Shown: positions 43,066 to 51,669 of the stretch, piece by piece
Layout: the number at the start of each line of letters is the position of its first letter
Numbering within the stretch: the stretch's first letter is position 1
From: CAZEFK01 sp964511405
GTDB lineage: Bacteria; Pseudomonadota; Alphaproteobacteria; Elsterales; Elsteraceae
Assembly: GCA_964511405.1 (NCBI GenBank)
Contig: CAZEFK010000001.1
Span: forward strand, 19,466 to 83,465
DNA: 64,000 nt
Direction of reading: 5' to 3'
Notes under the pieces: model-generated
Database searches by the model: none
What the model saw: the letters and a program-made list of their open reading frames with translations, nothing else
What the model was told of the DNA's origin: nothing
Position numbers and translations under genes: made by a program

Positions 43066-43505
43066 CCGCAACGCCTGTCCTGGTCGTCACCGGCACGCCC
43101 GAGACAGCCGACCACGACGCCGTGATGGCCGTCCTGCGTGCCTATAACGAGGCTCATGTGGGGCCGAGCGCACGGCAGGCACTGGCCGTCCTGATCAAGG
43201 ACCAGGCCGGCGCGACAGTGGGCGGTCTATGGGGCTTCACGTCACGCGGCTGGCTGCACGTCGAGATGCTGGCCATCCCTGACGCGCTGCGCGGCCAGGG
43301 CTTGGGCAGCCGCCTGATGGCCGCAGCCGAGGCCGAGGCGCTGGCCCGCGGCTGCGACGCGGCGTGGCTCGACACCTTCCAGGCGCGCGGCTTCTACGAG
43401 AAGCTGGGCTACCGCGTCTTCGGCACGCTGGACCACTATCCGCGCGGCCACCAGCGCTTCTTCCTGACCAAGCCGCTTACGCCGTCCGCCGCCACAGAAC
43501 GGTAG
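43062..43505 (+). CDS. GNAT family N-acetyltransferase
   Basis: 147-residue acetyltransferase. The acetyl-CoA pyrophosphate loop is RGQGLGSRLM near residues 76-85; HVEMLAIPDALRGQG and AWLDTFQARGFYEKLGY are typical of the family. Substrate unknown. It overlaps hemY by 4 bp and the convergent LysE gene by 29 bp. Confidence 0.9.
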   Translation: MTATPVLVVTGTPETADHDAVMAVLRAYNEAHVGPSARQALAVLIKDQAGATVGGLWGFTSRGWLHVEMLAIPDALRGQGLGSRLMAAAEAEALARGCDAAWLDTFQARGFYEKLGYRVFGTLDHYPRGHQRFFLTKPLTPSAATER

Positions 43506-44106
43506 CCAGGCCCGCGCCGATCAGCAGCGAGCCGCCGGTGCGGTTGATCGCGCGCTGTACCCCCGGGTGGCGGATGCCCTGCCGGGCGGCCGAGGCCATC
43601 AGCGCATAGAGTGCGGCATTGAGCGTCGCCATCGTGACGAAGGTGGCGACCATGGCGATCTGCTGCGGCGCCAGCGGCACCGCGCCGTCCAGGAACTGCG
43701 GCAGGAACGCCACGAAGAAGAAGATGCTCTTCGGGTTGAGCGCGGTGACGGCGTAGCTGTGCAGGATCACGCGCCCGGTGCCCGCCACGGCCGGCGCCGG
43801 CGCGGCGGCGCCGAGATCGCCCACCGGCGCCCGCCACAGATTCAGGCCGAGATAGACCAGGTACGCGGCCCCCGCCCATTTCAGGACCGTGAACAGCGCC
43901 GCTGATGTCGCCAGCAGCGCGCCCAGCCCCAGCACCGAAGCGGTCATGGCCGTCAGATCGCCGAGCGCCACGCCGACCACGGTGCTGAGCCCCACGCGCC
44001 GGCCGTGGCCCAGGGCATAGGAGATGACCAGCAGCACGGTCGGGCCGGGGATCGCAAGCAGGACGGCCGCGGCTGCGGTAAAGGCCAGCCAGGTTTCAAG
44101 CGCCAT
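43477..44106 (-). CDS. LysE/RhtB family exporter
   Basis: 209-residue membrane protein with six hydrophobic segments and the motifs IPGPTVLLVISYALG (about 20-34) and ALNPKSIFFFVAFLPQF (about 125-140). Probably exports amino acids or related compounds. Its 3' end overlaps the acetyltransferase gene. It is a separate paralogue of the 24537-25160 gene. Confidence 0.92.
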   Translation of the reverse strand: MALETWLAFTAAAAVLLAIPGPTVLLVISYALGHGRRVGLSTVVGVALGDLTAMTASVLGLGALLATSAALFTVLKWAGAAYLVYLGLNLWRAPVGDLGAAAPAPAVAGTGRVILHSYAVTALNPKSIFFFVAFLPQFLDGAVPLAPQQIAMVATFVTMATLNAALYALMASAARQGIRHPGVQRAINRTGGSLLIGAGLATVLWRRTA

Positions 44107-44169
44107 CGGCGGGGCTCCCTATCGGTTCCCCGCCATCAATCCATCGGACGCGCCCAAAGGCCAGCGTCT

Positions 44170-46260
44170 TCAGGCCGTGCGGATCTGGGCCAGGAAGCCC
44201 GAGACCTGGGCCCGCAGCTGGTCGGACTGGACGCCCAGCGCCTCGGCGGCGGCCTTGACCTGCTCGGCGGCCGATCCGGTCTGGGCGGCACCGGCCGACA
44301 CGCCGACCACGCTCTGCGACACGTCCCGGGTGCGCCGCGCCGCAGCCTGGGTGTTGCGGGTGATTTCCTGGGTCGCCGCACCCTGCTCCTCGACCGCCGC
44401 CGCGATGGCGCTGGCAACGCTGCTGACCTCGCCGATGGTGCCGGCGATCCGCTTGATGGCGTCCACGGCCTCGCGGGCCACCCCCTGGACCGCGGCGATC
44501 TGCGTGGCGATCTCGTCCGTGGCCCGTGCCGTCTGGCTGGCCAGGTTCTTGACCTCGGTGGCCACCACCGCGAAGCCCTTGCCGGCTTCGCCGGCGCGCG
44601 CGGCTTCGATCGTCGCGTTGAGCGCCAGCAGGTTGGTCTGGCTGGCGATGCTGTTGATCAGCTTGACCACCTCGCCGATGCGGCTTGCGGTCTCGGCCAG
44701 ACCGTGCACGGTGCGGTCGGTGGTCCGGGTCTCGTCGACGGCTCGGGCGGCGATGGTCGCGGCATGGGCGACCTGGCGGCTGATCTCGGCAATCGAGGCG
44801 CTGAGCTCCTCGGACGCGGCCGCGACGGTCTGGACATTGGCCGACGCGTCCTCGGATCCGGCCGCGGCGGCACCGATCTGCGCCTTGGTCCGGATCGCCA
44901 CTGCCGACATGTCTTCGGAGGTCTTGCGCATCTCCGCCGACGCGCCACCCAGCGCGCCGAGCGCCGCCCCCACCTGCTGCTCGAAGGCGGTGATGGAGGC
45001 GTCGACGGCCTGCTGCCGGGTCGCGGCCTGGGCATGCCGCTCGCGCTGCTCGCCCTCGATCTGCACCTTCTCGACGGCATTCTGCCGGAAGGTGGCGAGG
45101 GCCGACGCCAGGGCGCCGATCTCGTCGCGGCGGTCGGCGAACGGCGCCTCGACGGCCAAATCGCCGGCCGCGACCTGCAGCATGGCATCCCGGATCGCCT
45201 GCAGCGGCCGGACCACGCGGCGGCTGACCATGAGCAGGCTGCCCACGGCCAGCAGGGCCGCCGCCAGCAGCAGGCCAGCCTGGGTCGCCAGTGCCCACAG
45301 GGCGCCGGCATGGTCATCCGCCGCGCGCGCCTTGGCCGCGTCGAGCGCCGCGTCGGCCACGCCCTGCATGGTGTTGAGCTTGCCGATGGTGAAGGGCGAC
45401 CACTGCGCGAGCGGCATCTCGGGCTTGTCGCCGGCCAGCAGGGCCGTGAACAGCCGGTCGCGGAGGGCGACGTAGTCGCGGCCGAAGAACGCGGCCTTGG
45501 CGGTCGCCATGGCGTCGACCATGGCTTGCGGCAGGGCCGTGCCGGCCGCGACGTCCTCCAGAGCGGCCCAGGTGACGGCCGCGGCGCCGGTTGCACCGTA
45601 GTAGGTGACGCGAGCCTCGGGCCCCAGCCGCCCGGCCTGCATCCCGTTCGAGATGGTCAGCGACGCTTCGCCACCGGCGTTCCGCACCGCCCAGGCGAGC
45701 TGCTTGATGGTCATGAGCTGGTCGAGCGCCGCGTCCTCGTGCTTGATCGACGCGAACAGGTGGCCGGACAACTGATCCAGGCCCTTCAGCAGGCTGGTGG
45801 TCGCGGCGCTGTAGTCGCGGGCCAGCGTCTCGCGCCGGTCAGCCTTGGGCTTGGCCAGCGCATCCCAGGATTCGGCCTGAAGCTTGGCCAGCCGGTCGAC
45901 CAACTCCGACAGGGCCGGCCCCAGCGTCGCCTTCTCGGTGAACTCGACGCCGGGCAGCAAGGCCAGGACGGCGCGGGCCGCCGCGACCTCGCGCTCCCGA
46001 AGCTGCCGCAGCAAGGCCGACATGTCGGCGGACAACGGCCCGGCATCGCCGAGGCCCCGCGCCGTGATCGACCGGTCCGACCGCAAGGCGTTCATGGCCG
46101 CAAAGGCCTGGCCGGACGCGTCGGCAACGGTCTGGATCCGCGCCGTCACGCCCAGGCGCGCGCCCGCGTCCCAAGCCCGGCCGGCGAACAGCGCCATCGA
46201 CAGCACCGCCAACACGGCAATCACCGACTTGAGAAACGCATTGATCGAAACCCGCGACAT
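44170..46260 (-). CDS. Methyl-accepting chemotaxis protein
   Basis: 696-residue transmembrane chemoreceptor. Helix 1 is at about 8-28 and helix 2 at about 325-348, with a large helical periplasmic sensor domain of nearly 300 residues between. HAMP follows, then the signalling domain with the hairpin tip region around IASQTNLLALNATIEAARAG and long methylation helices. No CheR/CheB-tethering pentapeptide is visible at the C-terminus. The ATG at 46260 is favoured over GTG 46266 because GGAGG then lies 6 nt upstream. Ligand unknown. Confidence 0.93.
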   Translation of the reverse strand: MSRVSINAFLKSVIAVLAVLSMALFAGRAWDAGARLGVTARIQTVADASGQAFAAMNALRSDRSITARGLGDAGPLSADMSALLRQLREREVAAARAVLALLPGVEFTEKATLGPALSELVDRLAKLQAESWDALAKPKADRRETLARDYSAATTSLLKGLDQLSGHLFASIKHEDAALDQLMTIKQLAWAVRNAGGEASLTISNGMQAGRLGPEARVTYYGATGAAAVTWAALEDVAAGTALPQAMVDAMATAKAAFFGRDYVALRDRLFTALLAGDKPEMPLAQWSPFTIGKLNTMQGVADAALDAAKARAADDHAGALWALATQAGLLLAAALLAVGSLLMVSRRVVRPLQAIRDAMLQVAAGDLAVEAPFADRRDEIGALASALATFRQNAVEKVQIEGEQRERHAQAATRQQAVDASITAFEQQVGAALGALGGASAEMRKTSEDMSAVAIRTKAQIGAAAAGSEDASANVQTVAAASEELSASIAEISRQVAHAATIAARAVDETRTTDRTVHGLAETASRIGEVVKLINSIASQTNLLALNATIEAARAGEAGKGFAVVATEVKNLASQTARATDEIATQIAAVQGVAREAVDAIKRIAGTIGEVSSVASAIAAAVEEQGAATQEITRNTQAAARRTRDVSQSVVGVSAGAAQTGSAAEQVKAAAEALGVQSDQLRAQVSGFLAQIRTA

Positions 46261-46393
46261 CGCCACCCTCCCGCGCCTGTCCTGCCAGTATTTTTACAAA
46301 AGATTAGGGCTCCGTTACCCATGCGCGCGGCGGCCTTGTCCCGGCCTCGGCCTGCGCCGATCTGTGGGGTGTCATCCGCCCTTTGGTCCGCCC

Positions 46394-46627
46394 ATGCTCC
46401 GCTATCGTCCACAGCCCCGCTCGTCCATTCCCGGCTTCGCCGTCTGGATCCTGATCGGCCTTGCCGCATACGGGATCCTGTACGGCGTGCCGAGCTGGAG
46501 CGACCCGACCTTCTACGCCCTGGTCCTGCTGTGGCCCCTGCCCGTCATCCTGCACCTGGTGTGGTGGGCTCTGGTCGCGCTGGCAGTCGTCATCCTGGCC
46601 GGCATGCTCGCAGCCATGCTGCTGTGA
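46394..46627 (+). CDS. Small two-helix membrane protein
   Basis: 77 residues. A short basic, Pro-rich N-terminus (MLRYRPQPRSSIPG) is followed by two or three hydrophobic stretches (VWILIGLAAYGILYG and WWALVALAVVILAGM). No family recognised. It stands between the chemoreceptor, on the other strand, and the YeiH-type exporter. Confidence 0.55.
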   Translation: MLRYRPQPRSSIPGFAVWILIGLAAYGILYGVPSWSDPTFYALVLLWPLPVILHLVWWALVALAVVILAGMLAAMLL

Positions 46628-46806
46628 CGACGCGTGTCAGTCATCGAGGGCCGGCGTATCGGCACCGGCAAGGCATAGCCGACCCGCACCACGGGGGAGC
46701 GCGCGCAATCAATCATATAAATCGATCATAATGACAAGAACAATCCATTGGATTGCTAGGACTGCCAGCGCCAGCTTCAGGGCGATAGCGATCTGGAGCA
46801 GCCCTG
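46628..46806. promoter_or_regulatory. AT-rich upstream region of the YeiH-type gene with dyad
   Basis: An AT-rich island at about 46707-46760 contrasts with the GC-rich surroundings. It holds TATAAA- and CATAAT-like -10 candidates (46716-46731) and a perfect dyad CAATCC-ATT-GGATTG at 46741-46755. Such dyads are typical operator sites of LysR-type regulators; a LysR gene lies at 49634. Confidence 0.45.
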
Positions 46807-47826
46807 ATGAGCGTCCTGTCCACCCTGTCCCCGGCGCGGAGCCCGGTGCCGGTTCCCAGCCTTTGGCCCGGGCTCGGCTTGACCGGCCTGCTCGCGGGCG
46901 CCGCCTTGGCGCTGCACCGGCTGCCCGGCGCCGGGGCGCTCAGCCCCCTGATCCTGGCCATCGTGCTGGGCATCGCGGTTCGGGCCGCCGCCGGTGCGCC
47001 TGATTGGGCCAAACCGGGCATCGCGTTCAGCCTGCGCCGGCTGCTGCGGCTGGCGGTCATGCTGCTCGGGCTCCAGCTCACGGCCACCGACCTTGCCGCC
47101 GTCGGCGCGACAGGACTGGCGATCATCCTGGCGACCGTGGCCGCGACCTTGGCTGCGACCAAGGCGATCGGCCGCGTGCTCGGCGTCGATCGCCGGCTCG
47201 CGGAGCTGATCGCGGCCGGCACCGCGGTGTGCGGCGCATCGGCGGTGATCGCCACCAACACCGTGACCGAGGCCCGCGACGAGGATGTCGCCTATGCCAT
47301 CGCCTGCGTCACGGTGTTCGGGTCGCTGTCGATGCTGATCTACCCGGCGCTGCCGGCGGTGCTGGCCCTGGATGCCCATGGCTACGGCCTCTGGGCCGGC
47401 GCCTCGATCCATGAGGTCGCGCAGGTCGTCGCCGCCGGCTTCCAGGACGGGCGCGATGCCGGCGAGTTCGCCACGATCGCCAAGCTGAGCCGCGTCATGG
47501 CCTTGGCGCCGCTGGTGATCCTGCTGGGGCTGCGGGCCCGCCGCCGCACCGACTCGACCGTCCGCCCACCGTCGCCGATGCCCTGGTTCGTGCTCGGCTT
47601 CATCGCCCTGGCGGCGGTCAACAGCCTGGTCCCGCTCCCGGCGCTGCCGAAGGCCGGGGCGGCGCAGCTGACCACAGTGCTGCTCACGCTATCGCTGGCC
47701 GCCATGGGGCTGGGGACCGACATCGGCAAGCTGCGCGCCAAGGGGCCTGCGCCGCTGCTGCTGGGAGCCCTGTCCTGGATCTTCATCGCCGGCTTCAGCC
47801 TGATGCTGATCAAGGTCGCAATCTGA
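46807..47826 (+). CDS. YeiH/UPF0324 family membrane exporter
   Basis: 339-residue protein with about 10 hydrophobic helices. The family signatures GTAVCGASAVIATNTV and ASIHEVAQVVAAGF are present. Some members export sulfonates or sulfate-like anions; others are uncharacterised. GGAG precedes the ATG. In many genomes yeiH is next to a LysR gene (yeiE); here a phospholipase gene separates them. Confidence 0.92.
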   Translation: MSVLSTLSPARSPVPVPSLWPGLGLTGLLAGAALALHRLPGAGALSPLILAIVLGIAVRAAAGAPDWAKPGIAFSLRRLLRLAVMLLGLQLTATDLAAVGATGLAIILATVAATLAATKAIGRVLGVDRRLAELIAAGTAVCGASAVIATNTVTEARDEDVAYAIACVTVFGSLSMLIYPALPAVLALDAHGYGLWAGASIHEVAQVVAAGFQDGRDAGEFATIAKLSRVMALAPLVILLGLRARRRTDSTVRPPSPMPWFVLGFIALAAVNSLVPLPALPKAGAAQLTTVLLTLSLAAMGLGTDIGKLRAKGPAPLLLGALSWIFIAGFSLMLIKVAI

Positions 47827-47918
47827 TATCTCTGCAGCGACCGGGCTCAACGTGAGACTCGCGGCGACGACATCCCGCCTCTATCGCAGCCCAAGCCGGC
47901 GATCATCCGATAGGCCGC

Positions 47919-47933
47919 CGGGGGTCACCCCCG
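47919..47933. terminator. GC hairpin between YeiH-type and phospholipase genes
   Basis: CGGGGG (47919-47924), loop TCA, CCCCCG (47928-47933) forms a compact 6-bp stem between two convergent genes. No T-tract follows. It may end both transcripts. Confidence 0.4.
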
Positions 47934-47958
47934 CAGGCGCCACCGCCGGGTAGGCGCC

Positions 47959-49371
47959 TCAGGCGTGGCGCCTCTTGATGAAGTCCGACGCCTCGCCCTG
48001 AGTCTTCGGCAACAATTCCGCCGGCTCATCGGGATGGCTCGCCCGCGTGCGGTGATGCACGCCCAGCATGATCCCTTGCTGCAGCGGATCGAGAGGCTGC
48101 TGCGCGGGATGCGCAGCATCTGTCGGCTCAGGCAGTTTGGGCAGCGGCGGGCGCGGCAGCCGCAGCGGCGCGTCCGTGCGTGGCGCAGCCAGCGAGAACA
48201 GGTCGTCGAAGGTCGCAGCTCCTTCGTCGCGCGTCGTCAGATGGCCGCCGATTCCGAACAGCTTTCGCGCCGTCGCCATCACCGAGGTATGCTGCAGCAG
48301 CTTTGAGCAGACCGTTCCGGCCTCGATCCAGGGCGACACCAGGACAGCGCCGACTCGAAGCCCCAGTCGATCGAATGCGAACACCGGCGCATAATGCGGA
48401 TCGCCCGGCTGCGGCGAGTTTTTGTTATCCGGATTGATCGCCGGGGGCGGCGGCATGTGGTCATAAAAGCCGCCGTGCTCGTCATAGACGATGACCAGCA
48501 CAGAAGAATTCCAGACGGTCTCGTTTCCGCGCAGCGCCTCGTAGACGTCGGCGATCAGGTATTCGCCCCACCGCACGTCATGCGGTGCGTGCTGGCTGTT
48601 CACCATCGCGCCGTCCTTGTCGGTCAGCATCCGCGGCGAAATGAACACATAGTTTGCCAACGTCCCCTGGGCGCAATCCGCCTTGAACTCGTTCATCTTC
48701 TTAAACGGAGCGCCGGGTTTCACCAGCCGCGTGAACTCTCGCACTTCGTTGGCATCGTCCTCGTAGGTCGCCCAGGTGAATCCGGCGTCGGCGACCTGTT
48801 CATAGATCGTCTTCAGATCGAATTTCGCCGACCACGCGTTCAGAGCGCGCCCATCGGAGGTGCCCGCATGGAGATACAAGCGGTTTGGCTGGGTCGGGCC
48901 AGGCACTTCAGCATGCCATTTGTCGCAAATCGCAAACTGGTCCGCGAGTGTATTGATCACTGGCAGCTGTGCCGCCGAGAACGATTTCATCACCACGCCA
49001 AGGTCGGCCTGGCTCGGGTTGGGGACGTGGTCGGCCGCCAGCTCCACCTTGTAGGCCGCGATGAAGCCCGAGTTCTCCGGATCGCCGCCGGCGCCCTTCG
49101 ACCCGTAAAGCTGCACATGGGTCTGGTTGACCGAATGGCCCGGCCCCTGGCCTACCGTAATGGCATAGGGCGCGCCCGTGCCGACCGGAAACGCCGGGTT
49201 CGACAGGCTCTCTGGTTGCCCGGGGTCGAGCAGATTGGACTCGTGTCCCTTCAGGCCATCGACGCCACTCCGGAACCCGAACAGGTGGTCGAACGAGCGG
49301 TTCTCTAGCATCAGCACGACCAGATGCCGGATCTTGGTCTGCGGCATCGCCGGTGGAGCCATATTGGACAT
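47959..49371 (-). CDS. Phospholipase C/acid phosphatase-type phosphoesterase
   Basis: 470-residue enzyme of the phosphoesterase family that includes P. aeruginosa PlcH/PlcN. The N-terminal metal-site motif VVLMLENRSFDHLFG is at residues about 18-32; WHAEVPGPTQPNR, VIVYDEHGGFYDH and VLVSPWIEAG are family blocks. No signal peptide is visible, so secretion would need another route or the enzyme is cytoplasmic. The gene is noticeably less GC-biased than its neighbours (for example around 48416-48432 and 48640-48720) and splits the exporter from the LysR gene, suggesting acquisition. Confidence 0.9.
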   Translation of the reverse strand: MSNMAPPAMPQTKIRHLVVLMLENRSFDHLFGFRSGVDGLKGHESNLLDPGQPESLSNPAFPVGTGAPYAITVGQGPGHSVNQTHVQLYGSKGAGGDPENSGFIAAYKVELAADHVPNPSQADLGVVMKSFSAAQLPVINTLADQFAICDKWHAEVPGPTQPNRLYLHAGTSDGRALNAWSAKFDLKTIYEQVADAGFTWATYEDDANEVREFTRLVKPGAPFKKMNEFKADCAQGTLANYVFISPRMLTDKDGAMVNSQHAPHDVRWGEYLIADVYEALRGNETVWNSSVLVIVYDEHGGFYDHMPPPPAINPDNKNSPQPGDPHYAPVFAFDRLGLRVGAVLVSPWIEAGTVCSKLLQHTSVMATARKLFGIGGHLTTRDEGAATFDDLFSLAAPRTDAPLRLPRPPLPKLPEPTDAAHPAQQPLDPLQQGIMLGVHHRTRASHPDEPAELLPKTQGEASDFIKRRHA

Positions 49372-49633
49372 GGGGGCCTTTTCCCTCGATCCAGTCGCGA
49401 GCCGCGGGCGTCATGCTGGACACCCCCCGCTGGTGATGGAGAGCGTATGGCGGGAATAATGACAATTGCAATCTCGTATTTGGATCGGTTATGGCGCTGA
49501 TGCCCTTCAAGTTAGTAGATCTCCACCTTGCAGCACGTTGACCGCAGGATCGAGGTGGAACCTATTCGGAGGTTGGTCGGAGCAGGACCTCCCCCGCAGC
49601 GCGGAAACGAGCTCCGACACCGAGGAGCCCGCC

Positions 49634-50548
49634 ATGGACCGGCCTGGGATGACGCTGGAGCAGTTGCGGATCTTCGTTGCCGTCGCCGAGCGGGAACACA
49701 TGACGCGCGCCGCCGATGCGCTCGGCCTGACCCAATCGGCGGTCAGCGCCGCCATCGCGGCGCTGGAGGCCAGCTACGCGACCCCGCTGTTCCATCGCGT
49801 CGGCCGGCGCATCGAGCTGACCGACGGCGGCCGGATGTTCCTGGGCGAGGCCCGCGGCGTCCTGGCCCGGGCCCGCGCCGCCGAACTGGCGCTGGCCGAG
49901 CTCGGGGGCCTGCGCCGCGGCACCCTGTCGGTCCATGCCAGCCAGACCATCGCCAGCTATTGGCTACCCGGCCGGCTGGTGGCGTTCCGCCGGACCTATC
50001 CGGAGGTCGCCGTGCGCATGGCGATCGGCAACACCGCCGAGGTCGCGCATGCCGTGCTCGAGGGAACGGCGGAGCTGGGCTTCGTCGAAGGTACGGTCGA
50101 CGTCGCCGCGCTGGCGGTCGAGCCCGTCGGCCAGGACCGCCTGGTCCTGGTGGTCGCGCCCCGGCACCCCTGGGCCGGTGGCGACAGGCTGGCGCCGGAG
50201 GCGCTACCAAACTCTGCCTGGGTCCTGCGCGAGGTCGGCTCCGGAACGCGGTCGGCCTTCGAAGCTGCGCTCGCGGCCCTGGGACTGGCGATCGGCCAGC
50301 TCCCGATCGCCCTGGAGCTGCCGTCCAACGAGGCCGTCCGCCACGCCGTCGAGGCGGGTGCCGGTGCGACCGTGACCTCCGAGCTGGTGGCGGCGGCCGG
50401 CCTGCGCTCCGGAACCCTGGTCCAGGTGCCGATCGCGTTGCCGGAGCGGCCGTTTTTCGTGCTGCGCCACCGCGAACGCTATTTCAGCCGCGCCGCGCGG
50501 GCCCTGCTGGAGCTGGCCTACGCCGGCGATCCGCCGACGGGCGGATAA
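49634..50548 (+). CDS. LysR family transcriptional regulator
   Basis: 304-residue regulator with an N-terminal winged HTH (LEQLRIFVAVAEREHMTRAADALGLTQS in two parts) and a periplasmic-binding-like effector domain of CysB/CbbR/YeiE type. GAGGAG lies 7 nt before the ATG, favouring this start over frames from 49466. The YeiH-type exporter at 46807 is a likely target. Its 3' end overlaps the convergent monooxygenase-domain gene by 31 bp. Confidence 0.92.
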   Translation: MDRPGMTLEQLRIFVAVAEREHMTRAADALGLTQSAVSAAIAALEASYATPLFHRVGRRIELTDGGRMFLGEARGVLARARAAELALAELGGLRRGTLSVHASQTIASYWLPGRLVAFRRTYPEVAVRMAIGNTAEVAHAVLEGTAELGFVEGTVDVAALAVEPVGQDRLVLVVAPRHPWAGGDRLAPEALPNSAWVLREVGSGTRSAFEAALAALGLAIGQLPIALELPSNEAVRHAVEAGAGATVTSELVAAAGLRSGTLVQVPIALPERPFFVLRHRERYFSRAARALLELAYAGDPPTGG

Positions 50549-51147
50549 TATTGCGGCGCTTCGCGCCGGTCGAACATGCCGTAGTCCCGGATGACCCGCA
50601 CCTGCCGGTGGCGGGACGCGGCGGGGCGCCAGCCGCCGGCCGCTCCGGCATCGGCCCACGACGCCAGCAGCAGCAGCTTTCCGGGATTGTAGATGCTCTC
50701 GTAGGCCTCGTGGTCGACGACGCCCGGGGATGCGGCCGGCAGGGCCAGGCGGGCGGGATCGGTGCCGGCTGCCAGCTCGGTGATCGTGATCGCCCTCGCC
50801 CCCACCTCGGTGGCGTCCAGGCGCTGATCGACCGGACGCAGCCCAGGCGGCGGCGCCGTGTCGACCGTCACCTCGCCGATCCGGATGCGGTAATCCTGGA
50901 ACACCTCGAAGCGGCCGCGCTCCTGCACGGCGTGATGCTCGGCATGGGTACGCCAGCGCACCACGGATTTCTCGTCGCGCCAGGTCGACAGCGACAGGAT
51001 CCGGCCGTCCGTGCGCCGGCTGCGGTAACGCTCGTTGTCCAGGAAGCCGTCGATCGCTTCCAGCCTCGGCTTCAGGGACTTCGCCAGGTCCAGATAGTCG
51101 TCGAAGCGCTCGGGCTTCGGCTGGACTTCGAAGATCACCACGAACAT
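50518..51147 (-). CDS. Antibiotic biosynthesis monooxygenase-domain protein
   Basis: 209 residues. The N-terminal 100 fit an ABM ferredoxin-like domain (MFVVIFEVQPKPERFDDYL, LEAIDGFLDNERYRS, LSLSTWRDEKSVVRWR). The second half is less clear and may be a diverged second copy (EAYESIYNPGKLLLLASWAD). GGGAGG before ATG 51147 sets the start. It diverges from arsR across 205 bp. Function unknown; possibly a quinone or peroxide-handling enzyme. Confidence 0.8.
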   Translation of the reverse strand: MFVVIFEVQPKPERFDDYLDLAKSLKPRLEAIDGFLDNERYRSRRTDGRILSLSTWRDEKSVVRWRTHAEHHAVQERGRFEVFQDYRIRIGEVTVDTAPPPGLRPVDQRLDATEVGARAITITELAAGTDPARLALPAASPGVVDHEAYESIYNPGKLLLLASWADAGAAGGWRPAASRHRQVRVIRDYGMFDRREAPQYYPPVGGSPA

Positions 51148-51175
51148 GGCATCACCCTCCCGATCGATCATCGCC

Positions 51176-51320
51176 GGTCCGTACTTTGGCCCACCGGTAC
51201 GGAGGCAACGGACCGAAATCGACGGCCAATGCTTCGGCCGGGCTCGAAGCGTGGCGGCGTCAACAACGGAGACGGCGAGGTGGTGGGGCCATATTTCGAA
51301 CATTCTGGAATCATCGATTG
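51176..51320. promoter_or_regulatory. Operator-like repeats between monooxygenase gene and arsR
   Basis: Two signals are visible. GGTCCGT at 51176-51182 pairs with ACGGACC at 51208-51214, and inside them CCGTAC pairs with GTACGG. Nearer arsR, at 51291-51313, ATATTTCGAACATTCTGGAA and following bases form an AT-rich imperfect dyad, a plausible ArsR operator. Neither has been tested. Confidence 0.4.
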
Positions 51321-51352
51321 ACTCTCCCTTCGCTCGACGCCATCCTTCTTCC

Positions 51353-51667
51353 ATGAACATCGAACAAGCGGCCAAGCAGCTTGAGGCCCTGGGCAACCCG
51401 ACCCGGCTGAAGGTCTATCGGGCGCTCGTGCGTGCCGGCGATCCCGGCCTGCCGGTGGGTCGCCTGCAGGAGCGGATCGGCATCGCGGCCTCGACCTTGT
51501 CGCACCACCTGCACCGGTTGATCCTGACCGGCCTGGTCACCCAGGAGCGCCAGGCGACAACGCTGATCTGCCGGGCCAACTACCCCATCATGAACAGCCT
51601 GCTCGGCTTCCTGGCCGATCAATGCTGCGCGGATGCCAAGGGCGCCGACGGCGAGGCCGCCGCGTGA
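51353..51667 (+). CDS. arsR: ArsR family repressor with C-terminal Cys pair
   Basis: 104-residue winged-helix repressor. The core is QLEALGNPTRLKVYRAL and the recognition helix lies in IAASTLSHHLHRLILTGLV. The usual ELCVCDL metal site is absent; a vicinal pair occurs near the end (FLADQCCAD), resembling the As(III)-sensing type known from Acidithiobacillus ferrooxidans ArsR. It should repress the arsO-like/MFS/arsN1 operon until arsenite binds. The flavoprotein starts within 3 nt of its stop. Confidence 0.88.
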   Translation: MNIEQAAKQLEALGNPTRLKVYRALVRAGDPGLPVGRLQERIGIAASTLSHHLHRLILTGLVTQERQATTLICRANYPIMNSLLGFLADQCCADAKGADGEAAA

Positions 51668-51669
51668 CC

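Noticed and set aside
44005..46731. 908-residue frame opposite the chemoreceptor
   Set aside because: Antisense shadow; low-complexity Gly/Arg/Asp composition and no domain.
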